The notes: generated by a model from the letters alone, not told the origin. Positions 24,680 to 34,294 are shown, numbered from the stretch's first letter. The stretch is DNA of 64,000 nt from Thermus sp. CCB_US3_UF1 (GCF_000236585.1 NC_017278.1:682001-746000), one strand, 5' to 3'. A program made the numbers and translations.

Positions 24680-26530
24680 CTAGTCCTCGCCCGCCCGCTG
24701 CACCGGCTGGACCTCCCGCAGGATGGCCCGCACCCTTTCCCCAGGGATGGTTTCCTCCCGCAAAAGCTCCTCGGCGATGCGGTGCATGGCCTCGGCGTGC
24801 TCCAGGAGCACCTGGCGCGCCTTGGCGTAGGCCTCGTCCAGGATTTTGCGGATGTCCTCGTCGATGAGGCGGGCGGTCTCCTCGGAGTGGTCCTTCTTCT
24901 TGGCGATCTCCTCCCCCAGGAAGATGGGCCCCGAGTCCGAGCCCCAGGCGATGTTCTTGAAATGCTCCCCCATGCCCCAGTCCAGGACCATGCGCTTGGC
25001 CAGCTGGGTGGCCCGCTTGAAGTCGTCCTGGGCCCCGGTGGTCACGGTGCCGGTGAAGAGCTCCTCCGCCACCCGGCCCGCCATGAGGACGGAGAGCTCG
25101 TCCATGAGGTGTTCCCGGGATACCAAGACCCGTTCCTCCGGCTTGCTCCACCTGGCCCCCAGGGCCATCCCCCGGGGGACGATGGAGACCTTTTCCGTTT
25201 TGTCGGCGTGGGGCAGGACCTCCCCCACCACCGCGTGTCCGGCCTCGTGGTAGGCCACGGCCCGCCGCTCCTCCTCGGAAAGCTTTAGGGCGGGCCGCTC
25301 CAGGCCCAAGACGATCTTGTCCAGGGCCTTGAGGAAGTGGTCCTTGCGGATGGCCTTCACCCCTTCCCGGGCGGCTAGGAGGGCGGCCTCGTTCACCAAG
25401 TTTTTGAGGTCTGCCCCGGAAAACCCGGGGGTGAGGTGGGCGAGTTCCAGGGCGTCCACGTCCTCGGCCACGGGCTTGCCCCGCATGTGGACCAGGAGGA
25501 TGTCCTTGCGTTCCTCCAGGGCGGGGAGGCCCACCACCACCTGGCGGTCAAAGCGCCCGGGGCGCAACAGGGCCGGGTCCAGGATGTCGGGGCGGTTGGT
25601 GGCGGCCAGGACGATCACCGAGGTGTCCTTCTCAAACCCGTCCATCTCCGAGAGGATCTGGTTCAGGGTCTGCTCCCGCTCGTCGTGCCCCCCGCCGATG
25701 CCCGCCCCCCGCTTGCGCCCGATGGAGTCCAGCTCATCGATGAAGATGATGCTGGGGGCGTTGCGGCGGGCGTCCTCAAAAAGGCTCCGTACCCGGCTGG
25801 CCCCCACCCCCACGAACATCTCCATGAACTCGCTGGCGGAAACGGAGAAGAAGGGAACCCCGGCCTCCCCCGCTACGGCCCGGGCCAAAAGGGTCTTCCC
25901 CGTGCCTGGAGGGCCCACCAGGAGGACGCCTTTGGGGATCTCCGCCCCCAGCTCCAGGTACTTCTTGGGGTTTTTGAGGAAATCCACCACCTCCATCAGC
26001 TCCCGCTTGGCCTCCTCGTGTCCGGCCACGTCCTTGAAGGTGGTGGAGACCTGCTTCTCCTTGCCGTAGAGCTTGGCCCGGCTCTGGCCGAACTGCATCA
26101 CCTGGCCCGCGCCCCCCTGGGCCCGCAGGAAGAAGAACCAGAAGAAGACGATGAGGAGCAGGGTAGGGCCCACGTAGAGGAGGAGCTGGGGCCAGAGGGA
26201 AGGGGCTTTGGTGACGATCTTGACCCCGCTTGCCTCCAGGAAGCGCAGGAGCTCGGGGTCGGCCACCTGGGCCGGGGGCAGGGGCACGGCGAAGCGCCGG
26301 GCCACCTGGCTGCCCCCTTGCGGGGTAGGGAAGCGCTGGGGCTCCTTCAGGAGGCCCAGGATGCGGGTTTCCTCCAGCGTGACCTCCGCCACCTTCCCCT
26401 CGCGCACCAGGGTGCGGAACTCGGTGTAGGAAAGGGTGGGGGCCGGGGGCCCGGTGAAGGCGGTGTAGGCCAGGTAGCCCAAAAGGAGCAGGAAGACCAG
26501 GGTGAAGGGGTTGATCCGCTGCGGCAACAT
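24680..26530 (-). CDS. ftsH: ATP-dependent zinc metalloprotease FtsH
   Basis: A membrane-bound hexameric AAA+ protease that degrades misassembled membrane and short-lived regulatory proteins. The 616-residue protein has a first membrane helix (residues about 9-25), a periplasmic part of about 90 residues, a second helix ([18 protein letters not shown]), the AAA domain with GPPGTGKT, the pore region [13 protein letters not shown] and the SRH RPGRFDR. The zinc site is HEAGH (His428, Glu429, His432). A TACCAT hexamer and a GGGAGG site lie upstream of the ATG, which diverges from the TPR gene. Confidence 0.97.
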   Translation of the reverse strand: MLPQRINPFTLVFLLLLGYLAYTAFTGPPAPTLSYTEFRTLVREGKVAEVTLEETRILGLLKEPQRFPTPQGGSQVARRFAVPLPPAQVADPELLRFLEASGVKIVTKAPSLWPQLLLYVGPTLLLIVFFWFFFLRAQGGAGQVMQFGQSRAKLYGKEKQVSTTFKDVAGHEEAKRELMEVVDFLKNPKKYLELGAEIPKGVLLVGPPGTGKTLLARAVAGEAGVPFFSVSASEFMEMFVGVGASRVRSLFEDARRNAPSIIFIDELDSIGRKRGAGIGGGHDEREQTLNQILSEMDGFEKDTSVIVLAATNRPDILDPALLRPGRFDRQVVVGLPALEERKDILLVHMRGKPVAEDVDALELAHLTPGFSGADLKNLVNEAALLAAREGVKAIRKDHFLKALDKIVLGLERPALKLSEEERRAVAYHEAGHAVVGEVLPHADKTEKVSIVPRGMALGARWSKPEERVLVSREHLMDELSVLMAGRVAEELFTGTVTTGAQDDFKRATQLAKRMVLDWGMGEHFKNIAWGSDSGPIFLGEEIAKKKDHSEETARLIDEDIRKILDEAYAKARQVLLEHAEAMHRIAEELLREETIPGERVRAILREVQPVQRAGED

Positions 26531-26585
26531 CTACCTCCCTTGCCCTATGGTAGCGCCTTCTCGGTGAGAGGACTGAAGGGTGTGG

Positions 26586-26591
26586 TATCCT
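26586..26591 (+). promoter_or_regulatory. Possible -10 of the TPR gene
   Basis: TATCCT ends nine bases before the ATG at 26601 and no ribosome binding site is seen. The spacing is slightly longer than usual for leaderless starts. Confidence 0.35.
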
Positions 26592-26600
26592 CTAGCGGCG

Positions 26601-27953
26601 ATGAGGGGGGTCCTCGAGGCCCTGCACCAAGGGGATTACGACACCGCCATAGAGCGCCTCACCCGCACGGCCCTCTTTGGCCGCCCGGAGGAGGCCCGGG
26701 AGGCCCTGCTCCTCCTGGCCGAGGTGCATAGCCTGTACGGGGAGGAAGGCCTGGACAAGGCCCACCGGGCCCTGGAGGAGGCCTATGAGCTCGGGGAACT
26801 GGAGTATAGCCCCCTCTACCGGGCCCTCTTGGGGGAGCTTCTGGCCCTGGAGGGGCGTCCGGAGCGGGAGGTCCTTCCCCTTTTCCTGCCCACGGAAGAA
26901 CCCCGGGCCCGCTACCACCAGGCCCAGGCCCTCTTCTACCTGGGCCGCTTTGAGGAAGCCCTGGCCACCCTCAAGGAGGGGCTTCCCGCCTTCCTGGCCT
27001 GGCGGGCGGAGGGGCTAAGGGGGCGGGCCCTGGAGCGCTTAGGCCGCCACGCGGAGGCCGCCCAGGCCTACGAGCGGGGGGCGGAGCTGGCCTTGGGCCT
27101 GGAGCGGTACTGGCTCCTTCTGGACGCCGCCGCCATGTGGATTGAGGCCGGGGAGGGGGAGCGGGCCTTGAGGTCCTTGGAAGGGGCGGCCATGGCCGTG
27201 GGGGAGGAGGGCGCCGAGGACGCCGCCACCCGCCACTACCTCCTGGCCCGGGCCCACCTTCTTCTGGACAACCCCAACCAGGCCCTGGAAGAGGTGCGGA
27301 AGGCCCTGGGGTGGGAGGAGGAGAGCGGGCACAAGGCCTACGGGACCCCCCTCCTGGAAGGCCAGATCCTCCTGCGCCTGGGGCGTTATGCCGAGGCCAT
27401 GGAGCGTTTCCAGGAGGCCTTGCGGCGGGCGGAAGCCGGGGAGAGGGCCTATGTCCTCCACGAGATGGGGGTGGCGGCCCTGGACCAGGGGGCCTACCTG
27501 GAGGCGGAGGAGCACCTGCGGGCCCTGTTGCGGGAGGAGGGGTACCCCTACCGGGCCCAGGCCCTGGCCGACCTGGCGGAGGCCCTGTACCGCCAGGGGC
27601 GGTACGCCGAGGCCGAGGAGGCGGCCCGGGAGGCCATGGCCGAGGGGGCCTTGGCTGCGGGGGAGCTGATCCTGGGGCACGTGGCCTACGACCTCATGCA
27701 CCTGGAGGAGGCCTTGCAGCATTACCGCAAGGCGGCGGAGGCCGCGGAGGAGGGGAGCCGGGAGTGGGTGGGGGCCCAGGAGATGGTGGTGGATACCCTG
27801 GCCCAGCTGGGCTACCGCTCCCCGGAGGAGATGCTGGCCCGGGCCGAGGCGGTTTTGCCCCACGTCCACCCCGCGGACGAGTGGCACGAGGCCCTCCTGG
27901 CTTACCGGGAGCGGGCGGAGGCCATCCTGCGCCAGGGGCGGCGGCCCAACTAA
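26601..27953 (+). CDS. Cytoplasmic tetratricopeptide-repeat protein
   Basis: The 450-residue protein is almost entirely helical repeats of about 34 residues. Typical pairs such as ALFYLGRFEEALATL, LRLGRYAEAMERFQEAL, ALDQGAYLEAEEHL and LYRQGRYAEAEEAAREA mark about eight to ten TPR units. No signal peptide or catalytic domain is visible, so it is a likely scaffold for protein contacts. Partner proteins are unknown. Its stop codon interlocks with that of the convergent DUF4388 gene in the four bases CTAA. Confidence 0.85.
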   Translation: MRGVLEALHQGDYDTAIERLTRTALFGRPEEAREALLLLAEVHSLYGEEGLDKAHRALEEAYELGELEYSPLYRALLGELLALEGRPEREVLPLFLPTEEPRARYHQAQALFYLGRFEEALATLKEGLPAFLAWRAEGLRGRALERLGRHAEAAQAYERGAELALGLERYWLLLDAAAMWIEAGEGERALRSLEGAAMAVGEEGAEDAATRHYLLARAHLLLDNPNQALEEVRKALGWEEESGHKAYGTPLLEGQILLRLGRYAEAMERFQEALRRAEAGERAYVLHEMGVAALDQGAYLEAEEHLRALLREEGYPYRAQALADLAEALYRQGRYAEAEEAAREAMAEGALAAGELILGHVAYDLMHLEEALQHYRKAAEAAEEGSREWVGAQEMVVDTLAQLGYRSPEEMLARAEAVLPHVHPADEWHEALLAYRERAEAILRQGRRPN

Positions 27954-28984
27954 CCCCCCCGGCGCAGAGGGGAGAGGGCTCGGAGCACCTCCTGGGCCCG
28001 CAGGGGCTTGGGCAGGTGCAGGACCCTCAAGGGGCGGAAGAGGAGGCCTGGGGGGGTGTCGCTCACCAGGTACAAGGAGGCCAGCTTCCCCTCCGGATGG
28101 GCGCGGATGCGGCGGGCGGCCTCCAGGGCCTTTTCCCCTTGGAGGATGACGGCCTTGGGCCGCTCCTGGAGGAGGCGGAGGGCCATCTCCAGGTCCCGGG
28201 GGAGTTGGACGCGGAAGCGGTGGGCCTCGAGGAGGTAAAGGAGAAGCCGCCGCACCACCCCGCTTTCCGCCAGGACCATGACCAAGGGGTCTTCCAGGAG
28301 GAGGGTGGAAGGGCGGACCAGGCCCCGGCTTTTCAGCTCGTGGAGGAGGTGGTAGACCTCCTCCTCGGGCAGGCCCGAGAGGAGGGCCACGCTCCGGGCC
28401 CGGCGCACCCCGTCCAGGAGTTCCAGTACCGTCCAGGCCTCCGGGGTCAGGGGGTGGCGGGTGGGGTCTTCCACCAGGTGGAGGACCTCGTCCGGCCCCA
28501 CCTGGCCCCGGCGCCACTCGTCCAGGCGGCGGGCGGCCTCCATGAGGGCCGCCCCGGTGTCCAGGGTGTGGGGAAGGGCCACCTGGCTTCCCTCCCCCAG
28601 GGGCTCGGCCAGGATCTCCCCCTCCTTCTCCCCCAAAAGGGTGGCCAGGGCCTCCAGCACCTGGGCCTCGAGGGCCTCCTTGAGCTCCTCTTCCGCGATG
28701 AGCCCAAGCTCCAAGGCCAGGGCCCCCAAGGGGGTGCCGGGGTTCTCCCGGCCCTGGCGCTCCACCAGCTCCTGTACCTCTTCCAGGGTCAGGTGCCCGA
28801 GGCGCACCAGGTACTCCCCCAGGTGGGGACCCGGTTCGGTGCGGGCGTAGACGATGCGCCCGCTGAGGAGGTGCACCCGGCCGTAGATGCGGCCCTGGAA
28901 GCTCACCACCGCGCTCCGGCGGTTGGCCTCCAGGGCCTTGAGGAGTTCGCCTAGGTCCAGCTCCTCCAGGGTGGCCCGGATCAC
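27950..28984 (-). CDS. DUF4388-containing protein with a receiver-like C-terminus
   Basis: The 344-residue protein begins with a DUF4388 domain (about 1-100: LGELLKALEANRRSAVVSFQGRIYGRVHLLSGRIVYART), which occurs in gliding, type IV pilus and regulatory proteins. A winged-helix-like middle (about 190-240: LLDGVRRARSVALLSGLPEEEVYHLLHELKSRGLV) follows. The C-terminal part resembles a response-regulator fold but shows no clear phospho-acceptor aspartate. The GTG start at 28984 follows TAAAAT by six bases, and that hexamer contains the ruvB stop codon, so the gene can be transcribed separately from ruvB. Confidence 0.7.
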   Translation of the reverse strand: MIRATLEELDLGELLKALEANRRSAVVSFQGRIYGRVHLLSGRIVYARTEPGPHLGEYLVRLGHLTLEEVQELVERQGRENPGTPLGALALELGLIAEEELKEALEAQVLEALATLLGEKEGEILAEPLGEGSQVALPHTLDTGAALMEAARRLDEWRRGQVGPDEVLHLVEDPTRHPLTPEAWTVLELLDGVRRARSVALLSGLPEEEVYHLLHELKSRGLVRPSTLLLEDPLVMVLAESGVVRRLLLYLLEAHRFRVQLPRDLEMALRLLQERPKAVILQGEKALEAARRIRAHPEGKLASLYLVSDTPPGLLFRPLRVLHLPKPLRAQEVLRALSPLRRGG

Positions 28985-28990
28985 GGGTCC

Positions 28991-28996
28991 ATTTTA
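28991..28996 (-). promoter_or_regulatory. Leaderless -10 built on the ruvB stop codon
   Basis: TAAAAT on the minus strand starts with the TAA stop of ruvB and ends six bases before the GTG at 28984. Confidence 0.55.
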
Positions 28997-29971
28997 GAGG
29001 AGGGGCTCCAGGGGCAGGGGCAGGCCCAGGTGGCGGTAGGCCCGTTCCGTGGCCACCCGGCCCCGGGGGGTGCGCTTGAGAAGGCCCTGCTGGATGAGGT
29101 AGGGCTCGTGCACCTCCTCCAGGGTGCCGGGGTCCTCGGAAAGGGCCGTGGCCAGGGTCTGCAGGCCCACGGGGCCGCCGCCAAAGCGCAGGATGAGGAC
29201 CTCCAGGATCTCCCGGTCCCGGCGCTCCAGCCCCAGCTCGTCCAGGCCCAAGGCGGCCAGGGCTTCCTTGGCCCTTTCCCCCGAGATGGCCTCTTCTCCC
29301 GCCACCTGGGCGAAGTCCCGCACCCTTCGGAAAAGCCGCTTGGCGATGCGCATGGTGCCGCGGCTGCGCCGGGCGATCTCCAGGGCGGCCTCCTCGCTGA
29401 TCCCCACCCCCAAAAGCCGGGCATCCCGCCGTACCCCCTCGGCCAGCTCCTCCAGGGTGTAGTACTCCAGGTGCTCCACGATGCCGAAGCGGCTGCGCAA
29501 GGGGGCGGTGATGAGGCCAGGCCGGGTGGTGGCCCCCACCAGGGTAAACCGGGGGAGTTCCAGGCGGATGGTCCTGGCCGCCGGCCCCTGGCCGATAACG
29601 ATGTCCATCTTGAAGTCCTCCATGGCCGGGTAGAGGTGTTCCTCCGCCTGGCGGCTTAGGCGGTGGATCTCGTCAATGAAAAGCACGTCTCCCTCCTCCA
29701 GGGAGTTGGCCAGGATGGCGGCCAGGTCCCCCGGCTTCTCAATGGCCGGCCCGGAGGTGACCCGCAGGTTCACCCCCAGCTCGTGGGCGATCACGTGGGC
29801 CAGGGTGGTCTTGCCCAGGCCCGGCGGCCCGAAGAGGAGGAGGTGCTCCAAGGGCTCCCCCCGGGCCTTGGCGGCCTCGAGGTAGACCTTTAGCTTCCGC
29901 TTGAGCTTCTCCTGGCCGATGTACTCGTCCAGGGTTTTGGGCCTTAGGGCAAGGTCGGGGAGGGCCTCCAC
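28994..29971 (-). CDS. ruvB: Holliday junction branch-migration helicase RuvB
   Basis: A hexameric AAA+ motor that, with RuvA, drives branch migration of recombination intermediates. The 325-residue protein closely matches Thermus RuvB: Walker [12 protein letters not shown], Walker [13 protein letters not shown], sensor [20 protein letters not shown], the arginine-finger region, and the C-terminal winged helix [20 protein letters not shown]. ruvA is not adjacent. The start is GTG 29971, with TATCAT eight bases before it and an AAAGGG stretch that could serve as a weak ribosome binding site. Confidence 0.97.
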   Translation of the reverse strand: MEALPDLALRPKTLDEYIGQEKLKRKLKVYLEAAKARGEPLEHLLLFGPPGLGKTTLAHVIAHELGVNLRVTSGPAIEKPGDLAAILANSLEEGDVLFIDEIHRLSRQAEEHLYPAMEDFKMDIVIGQGPAARTIRLELPRFTLVGATTRPGLITAPLRSRFGIVEHLEYYTLEELAEGVRRDARLLGVGISEEAALEIARRSRGTMRIAKRLFRRVRDFAQVAGEEAISGERAKEALAALGLDELGLERRDREILEVLILRFGGGPVGLQTLATALSEDPGTLEEVHEPYLIQQGLLKRTPRGRVATERAYRHLGLPLPLEPLL

Positions 29972-29979
29972 GCCCTTTC

Positions 29980-29985
29980 ATGATA
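29980..29985 (-). promoter_or_regulatory. -10 of ruvB in the ruvB-panB spacer
   Basis: TATCAT on the minus strand ends eight bases before the ruvB GTG. The 24-base spacer must also hold the panB promoter, for which only a weak GATAGC (29982-29987) is seen. Confidence 0.45.
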
Positions 29986-29995
29986 GCCTTTTCCC

Positions 29996-30781
29996 GTGCG
30001 ACGCACGGTGAAGGAGTTTCGCGAGGCCAAGGGCAAGCGGCTGGTCTACCTCACCGCCTACGACTACCCCACGGCCCGCCTGGCGGAGGCGGCGGGGGTG
30101 GATGCCCTCTTGGTGGGGGACTCCTTGGGCATGGTGGTTCTGGGGTACCCTTCCACTGTTCCCGTCACCCTGGAGGAGATCCTCCACCACACCAAGGCGG
30201 TCCGGCGCGGGGCCCCGGACACCTTTGTGGTGGCGGATCTGCCCTACCTCTCCTACGCCACCTTGGACCGGGCCCTGCGGGCGGCGGAACGGCTCCTAAA
30301 AGAAGGGGGAGCGGATGCGGTGAAGCTGGAGGGGGGGGAGGAGGTGGCCGAGGTGGTGGCGGGCCTCACCCGGGCTGGGGTCCCGGTCCTGGGGCACGTG
30401 GGCCTCACCCCCCAGACGGCGAGCCAGCTGGGGGGGTATAGGCTCCAGGGCAGGCGCCCCGAGGAGGCGGAGCGCATCCTCCGCGGGGCCCTGGCCTTGG
30501 AGGCGGCGGGGGCCTACGGGGTGGTGCTGGAGATGGTGCCGGCCCTTTTGGCCAAGGAGATCACCGAGCGGCTTTCCGTCCCCACCATCGGCATCGGCGC
30601 CGGGCCCCATACGGATGCCCAGATCCTGGTCTTCCACGACGTGGTGGGCCTCTATGAGGCCTTCAAGCCCCGCTTCGCCAAGCGTTACCTGGAGGGGGGG
30701 AGGCTCATCCAGGAAGCCTTGGCCCGGTACGCCCAGGAGGTGCGGGAGGGCCTTTTCCCCGGCGAGGAGCATAGCTTCTAG
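29996..30781 (+). CDS. panB: 3-methyl-2-oxobutanoate hydroxymethyltransferase
   Basis: It makes ketopantoate from alpha-ketoisovalerate and methylene-tetrahydrofolate in pantothenate and CoA synthesis. The 261-residue protein has LTAYDYPTARLAEAAGVDALLVGDSLGMVVLGY with the metal aspartate, AVKLEGG, GHVGLTPQTASQLGGYRLQGR and GIGAGPHTDAQILVFHDVVGL. The start is GTG 29996. A strong bidirectional terminator follows. The other pantothenate genes are elsewhere. Confidence 0.96.
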   Translation: MRRTVKEFREAKGKRLVYLTAYDYPTARLAEAAGVDALLVGDSLGMVVLGYPSTVPVTLEEILHHTKAVRRGAPDTFVVADLPYLSYATLDRALRAAERLLKEGGADAVKLEGGEEVAEVVAGLTRAGVPVLGHVGLTPQTASQLGGYRLQGRRPEEAERILRGALALEAAGAYGVVLEMVPALLAKEITERLSVPTIGIGAGPHTDAQILVFHDVVGLYEAFKPRFAKRYLEGGRLIQEALARYAQEVREGLFPGEEHSF

Positions 30782-30788
30782 CCCCGAT

Positions 30789-30827
30789 AACCCAAGGGGG
30801 GCCGGTACCCCGGCCCCCCTTGGGTTT
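30789..30827. terminator. Bidirectional terminator between panB and the exported-protein gene
   Basis: A perfect 17-base-pair stem (30789-30805 with 30810-30826), loop TACC, and a short T run on each strand. It separates panB from the convergent exported protein. Confidence 0.88.
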
Positions 30828-30833
30828 AGGTAT

Positions 30834-31343
30834 TCAGTACCCCATGAGGGTGTAGGTGATGGAGACCTGATAGGTGCCGGCGAGGATGGGGGCATCGGGG
30901 ATGGAGACGCGGACTTTGAAGGAGGCTTCTTTGCTGGCCACGTTTTTGATGCCGGTGATGAGGTCTACGGGGTTTTGGCCGAGAGTGACGTCTTGGGAGA
31001 TGGGGTTGCCGGCCTGGGTGGAGAAGCCGTTGGCGAGGATTTTTGCCAGGAGGGTAGCGCCGGAGGGGGCGGAGAAGGAGGCCTGGGCGGTGATTTTGCG
31101 GAGGGCGTTGGCGTTGGTGGAGAAGCGGAGGGTGGTGTCGAAATCTTTGTTGTAGTTGCCGGCGCGGATGGTGTTGGGGTCGGTGAGGGAGTCGGTGAGG
31201 TTTTGACCGGAGACGACGGTAATTTCTTCGAGGTTGGAGACCTGGATGGAGATGGACTGGGTGTCGGTGGTTTGGGCGAGGGCGAGGGTACCGAGGGCCA
31301 GGAAGCCGAGGAGGGCCAGGTTCTTGAGGGCGTGCTTCATCAT
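30834..31343 (-). CDS. Exported Asn/Thr-rich beta-strand protein, probably abundant
   Basis: The 169-residue protein begins with a signal peptide (KHALKNLALLGFLALGTLALAQ, cleavage after ALAQ likely). The mature part is rich in Thr, Ser, Asn and Ile in alternating strands (SISIQVSNLEEITVVSG, TYQVSITYTLMGY), like a single beta-sandwich domain. There are no cysteines. I do not recognise the family with certainty; WxL/DUF4402-like surface domains have a similar look. Codons end mostly in C (AAC, ACC, CTC), unlike the CTG/GAG-heavy neighbours, which often marks strong expression. A GAGGTG ribosome binding site and an mRNA hairpin precede the ATG. Confidence 0.7.
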   Translation of the reverse strand: MMKHALKNLALLGFLALGTLALAQTTDTQSISIQVSNLEEITVVSGQNLTDSLTDPNTIRAGNYNKDFDTTLRFSTNANALRKITAQASFSAPSGATLLAKILANGFSTQAGNPISQDVTLGQNPVDLITGIKNVASKEASFKVRVSIPDAPILAGTYQVSITYTLMGY

Positions 31344-31366
31344 GTGCATCACCTCTTTCTGCTGAG

Positions 31367-31384
31367 GGGTCGTTGTTCCGACCC
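31367..31384 (-). promoter_or_regulatory. Hairpin in the leader of the exported-protein gene
   Basis: GGGTCG and CGACCC form a six-base-pair stem around a six-base loop, about 24 bases before the ATG and just upstream of AGAAAGAGGTG. It may stabilise the mRNA. Confidence 0.5.
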
Positions 31385-31447
31385 TTCGCCTTTCAAGGTA
31401 GGGGGAAGTTGTGTCAGAGTTGTGGCGCCTGCGCAAGGGGGGTAGAG

Positions 31448-31453
31448 TATCCT
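31448..31453 (+). promoter_or_regulatory. -10 of the sensor kinase gene
   Basis: TATCCT ends five bases before the ATG at 31459. AAGG lies directly before the ATG, so a leaderless or nearly leaderless start is likely. Confidence 0.4.
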
Positions 31454-31458
31454 CAAGG

Positions 31459-33933
31459 ATGTTCTTCCGCCTGCCCCGATCCATCTTTTCGGCCCTCGAG
31501 CGCGTGCACGCGGCCCTTTTGGAGGAGCCCCGCGTGGCCACGGCTACCCGCCGTCTCCTGGAGGTCTTGGTGGAGGAGCTTGGGGTGGAGCGGGCTGCCC
31601 TGTTTCTCTACAATCCTGAGGAGCGGGAACTCCAAGGGGAGGTGGCCTTTGGCAGGGGGCCGCACTACACGGTGAGCACCCTGAGTTTTCCCCTCGAGGG
31701 GGACGGGCAGGTGCCCCAAGCCTTCTTCGCCCCGCCGGAAGGCATCCGCCAAGGAGGGGATTGGTTCTTGCCGGTGGTGGCCTCTCCAGAAGCCCCCTGC
31801 TGGGTGGAACCTGAGCGCCTCTGCCGCCTTGCTCCCCGCACCTCCCTCCAGGAGAGGAGCCGCGTCTGCCCTTTCTGTGCCCACTTCAAGGCCTTGGGGG
31901 TCCTGCTTTTGGAGAAGGTCCCCAAGGAGATGGAGGCCCTGGCCCCCTTGTTGGCCCGGCTCACCGCCTTGGCCGTGCGCAGCGCCCACCTGTACGAGGA
32001 GGTCTTCCGGAGTAGGGAGCGGCTTTCCCAGGAGGTACGGGTTCTGGACCAGGTAGCCCAGTTTAGCCGGGAAATTATCCGTCACAAGAGCCCGGAACCC
32101 CTGGTCCTAGCCTTGGCCCAGACCTTGAAGGCTATCTTCGGTTTTTACCGGATCACCGTGGCCCTGGTGCGAGGAAAGGAACTCCGGGGAGTGCTGACCC
32201 TGAAGGAAGAAGAGGTCTTCTGGACCGAAGACCGCACCCGTATCCGTTTTCCCCTGGAGGCCCCTGACCCCCTGGCGCAGGCCGCCAGGCTGATGAAGCC
32301 CCTTTTGATACCCCGGGAAGAGCTGCCCTCCTTTTTGCGCGGTAAGCACCAAAGCCTGGGGGTGGTACCCCTGGTGGGGTATGTGCCCATCGCCGACCGG
32401 GAGCAGGTGCTGGGGGTGGTGGCGGTCGACCACGGCCCGAAGGGGCCCTCTGTAACCTGGCACGAGCTGCGCTACGTGGACGCCTTAGCCCGGGTGGCAG
32501 GGGTGGCCTTGAAAAACGCCTATGCCCACCAGGAGCTCTTTGAGCTCTCGGAGGCCTTAGCCCGAGAGCGAGAGCGGTTGGCGAGGGCCCTTGAGGACCT
32601 TCCGGTAGCGGTGGTGGTGCTGGAGGAAGAGAGGTACACGGGGTTTGCCAACCGCCTGGCCCGGGAGGCCTTGGGGTTGGGGCGGGAGGTGCTCCTGGAC
32701 CGCTTGCCCCCCGAGGTCTACCCGGCCTTGGAGGGCAAGCGCTTTCACGTGGAGCTGGGCGGGCGCACCTACCTGGCTAGCGCCCAGCGGGATTCGGGCC
32801 TTTGGATTCTTTCCCTCACCGACATCAGCGAAACCCAGCTGCTGCTCAAGGAGCTCGAGACCCGGGAAACCCGATTTCGCACCCTTTTGGAGCATAACCA
32901 AGATGTGGTCTACCTCTTGGATGAGCAGGGCACCATCCGGTACGTCACCCCCAACGTCCGTCCGGTTTTAGGCTACGATCCCCTAGGGTACCAGCGGGAA
33001 CCGGTGAGCGGGCTTGAGTTCGTCTTTCCCGAGGATCGCTCTTTGGCTGCAAACCTTTTCCGCCAGGTTCTCGCCGCTCCTGGCCAGGAGGTGGTGGGAG
33101 AGGTGCGGGTGGTAAACGCCCAAGGGGAGCCCCGCTGGTTTGAGGTCTGGGCTCGCAACCTGCTTCACGAACCCGGGGTGGGAGGCATTGTGGTGACCCT
33201 GCACGACCTTTCTGCCCGCAAGGAGGCGGAGCGGGTGAAGGAGGAATTCATCGCCGCTGTGAGCCATGAGCTCCGTACGCCTTTGGGGGTGATCATCGGG
33301 CTGGCCGAGGTGCTTCAGCTTTCCCCCCTTCCTGAGCGGGAACGGAGCCATGTGGACCTCATCCTGGACAGCGCCCTGCGCCTAAAGACTATGGTGGATA
33401 ACCTTTTGGATGCTAGCCGCCTCGAGGCCGGGCGCTTTGAGGTCTACCGCCGCCCCACCAACCTGGCCTCGGTTCTGGAGGAGATGGCGCGAAGCTTCCA
33501 GGCAGTGGCCCAGATGGCCCGGGTACGCTTCACGGTGGAGATTTCCCCGAGCCTCCCAGCCGAAGCCGACCCTGATCGCGTGGCCCAGGTCTTGGGGAAC
33601 CTCCTTTCCAACGCCTTCAAGTTCACCCCTCGGGGGGGAGAGGTGCGGCTTTGGGCCAAAGCCGAGGCGGGCTGGGTGGAGTTCGCCGTTTCCGATACAG
33701 GGCCTGGTATCCCGGAGGAGGAGGTACCCAACCTCTTTCAGCGCTACTACCGTGCCCGTTCCCAGGCCTCGAGGGGAGCCCCGGGCTCGGGACTAGGGCT
33801 TTATATCTCCAAGGCCATTGTGGAGGCCCATGGGGGTGAGATCCGGGTGGACTCCCGGCCAGGCCAGGGAGCCACCTTTACCGTGCGGATTCCCCAAGGA
33901 GGAGAGGGTGGCGCGCATTTTGGTGGTGGATGA
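31459..33933 (+). CDS. Soluble multi-sensor histidine kinase (GAF-GAF-PAS-PAS-HisKA-HATPase)
   Basis: The 824-residue protein has no membrane segment. Domains in order: a GAF-like domain (about 15-180), a second GAF (about 200-370), a short PAS-like part (about 375-465), a PAS domain (about 470-590), HisKA with His603 in SHELRTP, and HATPase with NLLSNAFKFTP, DTGPGIP and GSGLGLYISKAIVEAHGG. The first GAF contains four cysteines (114, 122, 137, 140; the last two as CPFC), a possible metal or redox site. Its 3' end overlaps the first response regulator by 26 bases, so kinase and regulators are co-expressed. The signal is unknown. Confidence 0.88.
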   Translation: MFFRLPRSIFSALERVHAALLEEPRVATATRRLLEVLVEELGVERAALFLYNPEERELQGEVAFGRGPHYTVSTLSFPLEGDGQVPQAFFAPPEGIRQGGDWFLPVVASPEAPCWVEPERLCRLAPRTSLQERSRVCPFCAHFKALGVLLLEKVPKEMEALAPLLARLTALAVRSAHLYEEVFRSRERLSQEVRVLDQVAQFSREIIRHKSPEPLVLALAQTLKAIFGFYRITVALVRGKELRGVLTLKEEEVFWTEDRTRIRFPLEAPDPLAQAARLMKPLLIPREELPSFLRGKHQSLGVVPLVGYVPIADREQVLGVVAVDHGPKGPSVTWHELRYVDALARVAGVALKNAYAHQELFELSEALARERERLARALEDLPVAVVVLEEERYTGFANRLAREALGLGREVLLDRLPPEVYPALEGKRFHVELGGRTYLASAQRDSGLWILSLTDISETQLLLKELETRETRFRTLLEHNQDVVYLLDEQGTIRYVTPNVRPVLGYDPLGYQREPVSGLEFVFPEDRSLAANLFRQVLAAPGQEVVGEVRVVNAQGEPRWFEVWARNLLHEPGVGGIVVTLHDLSARKEAERVKEEFIAAVSHELRTPLGVIIGLAEVLQLSPLPERERSHVDLILDSALRLKTMVDNLLDASRLEAGRFEVYRRPTNLASVLEEMARSFQAVAQMARVRFTVEISPSLPAEADPDRVAQVLGNLLSNAFKFTPRGGEVRLWAKAEAGWVEFAVSDTGPGIPEEEVPNLFQRYYRARSQASRGAPGSGLGLYISKAIVEAHGGEIRVDSRPGQGATFTVRIPQGGEGGAHFGGG

Positions 33934-34294
33934 CGAACCCTTTATGCAACACCTAGTGGCCCTTCTCCTTGAGCCTTTGGGCCACCAGGTGGAAGTAGCT
34001 TCCAGCGGAGAAGAGGCCCTTGGGCTTCTTGACCAGAACTCCTACGACCTGGCGGTATGCGACCTGGTGATGCCGGGCATGGGAGGGCTTGCCCTCCTGC
34101 GGGAGCTCCATCGCCGAGGAGGCCCCCCGGCCATTGCCCTTTCTGCCAGCGTCTCCCCCTCGATGGAGGCGGAGGCCAGGCAGGCGGGGGCGGTGGCCTT
34201 CTTGGGCAAGCCCTTTCCCCGCCAAGAACTCATCCGCACCGTGGAAGCCGTTTTGGGAGGAGACCATGCCCACGATCCTGGTGGTGGACGATGA
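33908..34294 (+). CDS. Stand-alone receiver-domain response regulator
   Basis: The 128-residue protein is a single CheY-like receiver: acidic pair DDE at 8-10, phospho-acceptor Asp52 in VCDLVMPG, LSAS in the threonine position and the lysine of LGKPFP. There is no output domain, so it may relay phosphate or act by protein contact. The GTG start at 33908 lies inside the 3' end of the kinase gene, and the C-terminal tail DHAHDPGGGR overlaps the next regulator by 29 bases. Confidence 0.85.
   Translation: MARILVVDDEPFMQHLVALLLEPLGHQVEVASSGEEALGLLDQNSYDLAVCDLVMPGMGGLALLRELHRRGGPPAIALSASVSPSMEAEARQAGAVAFLGKPFPRQELIRTVEAVLGGDHAHDPGGGR

Noticed and set aside
31344-31458. A small open frame between the exported-protein gene and the kinase gene
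   Set aside because: The upstream in-frame extension of the kinase (from 31411) lacks a ribosome binding site, and the promoter hexamer lies downstream of it.
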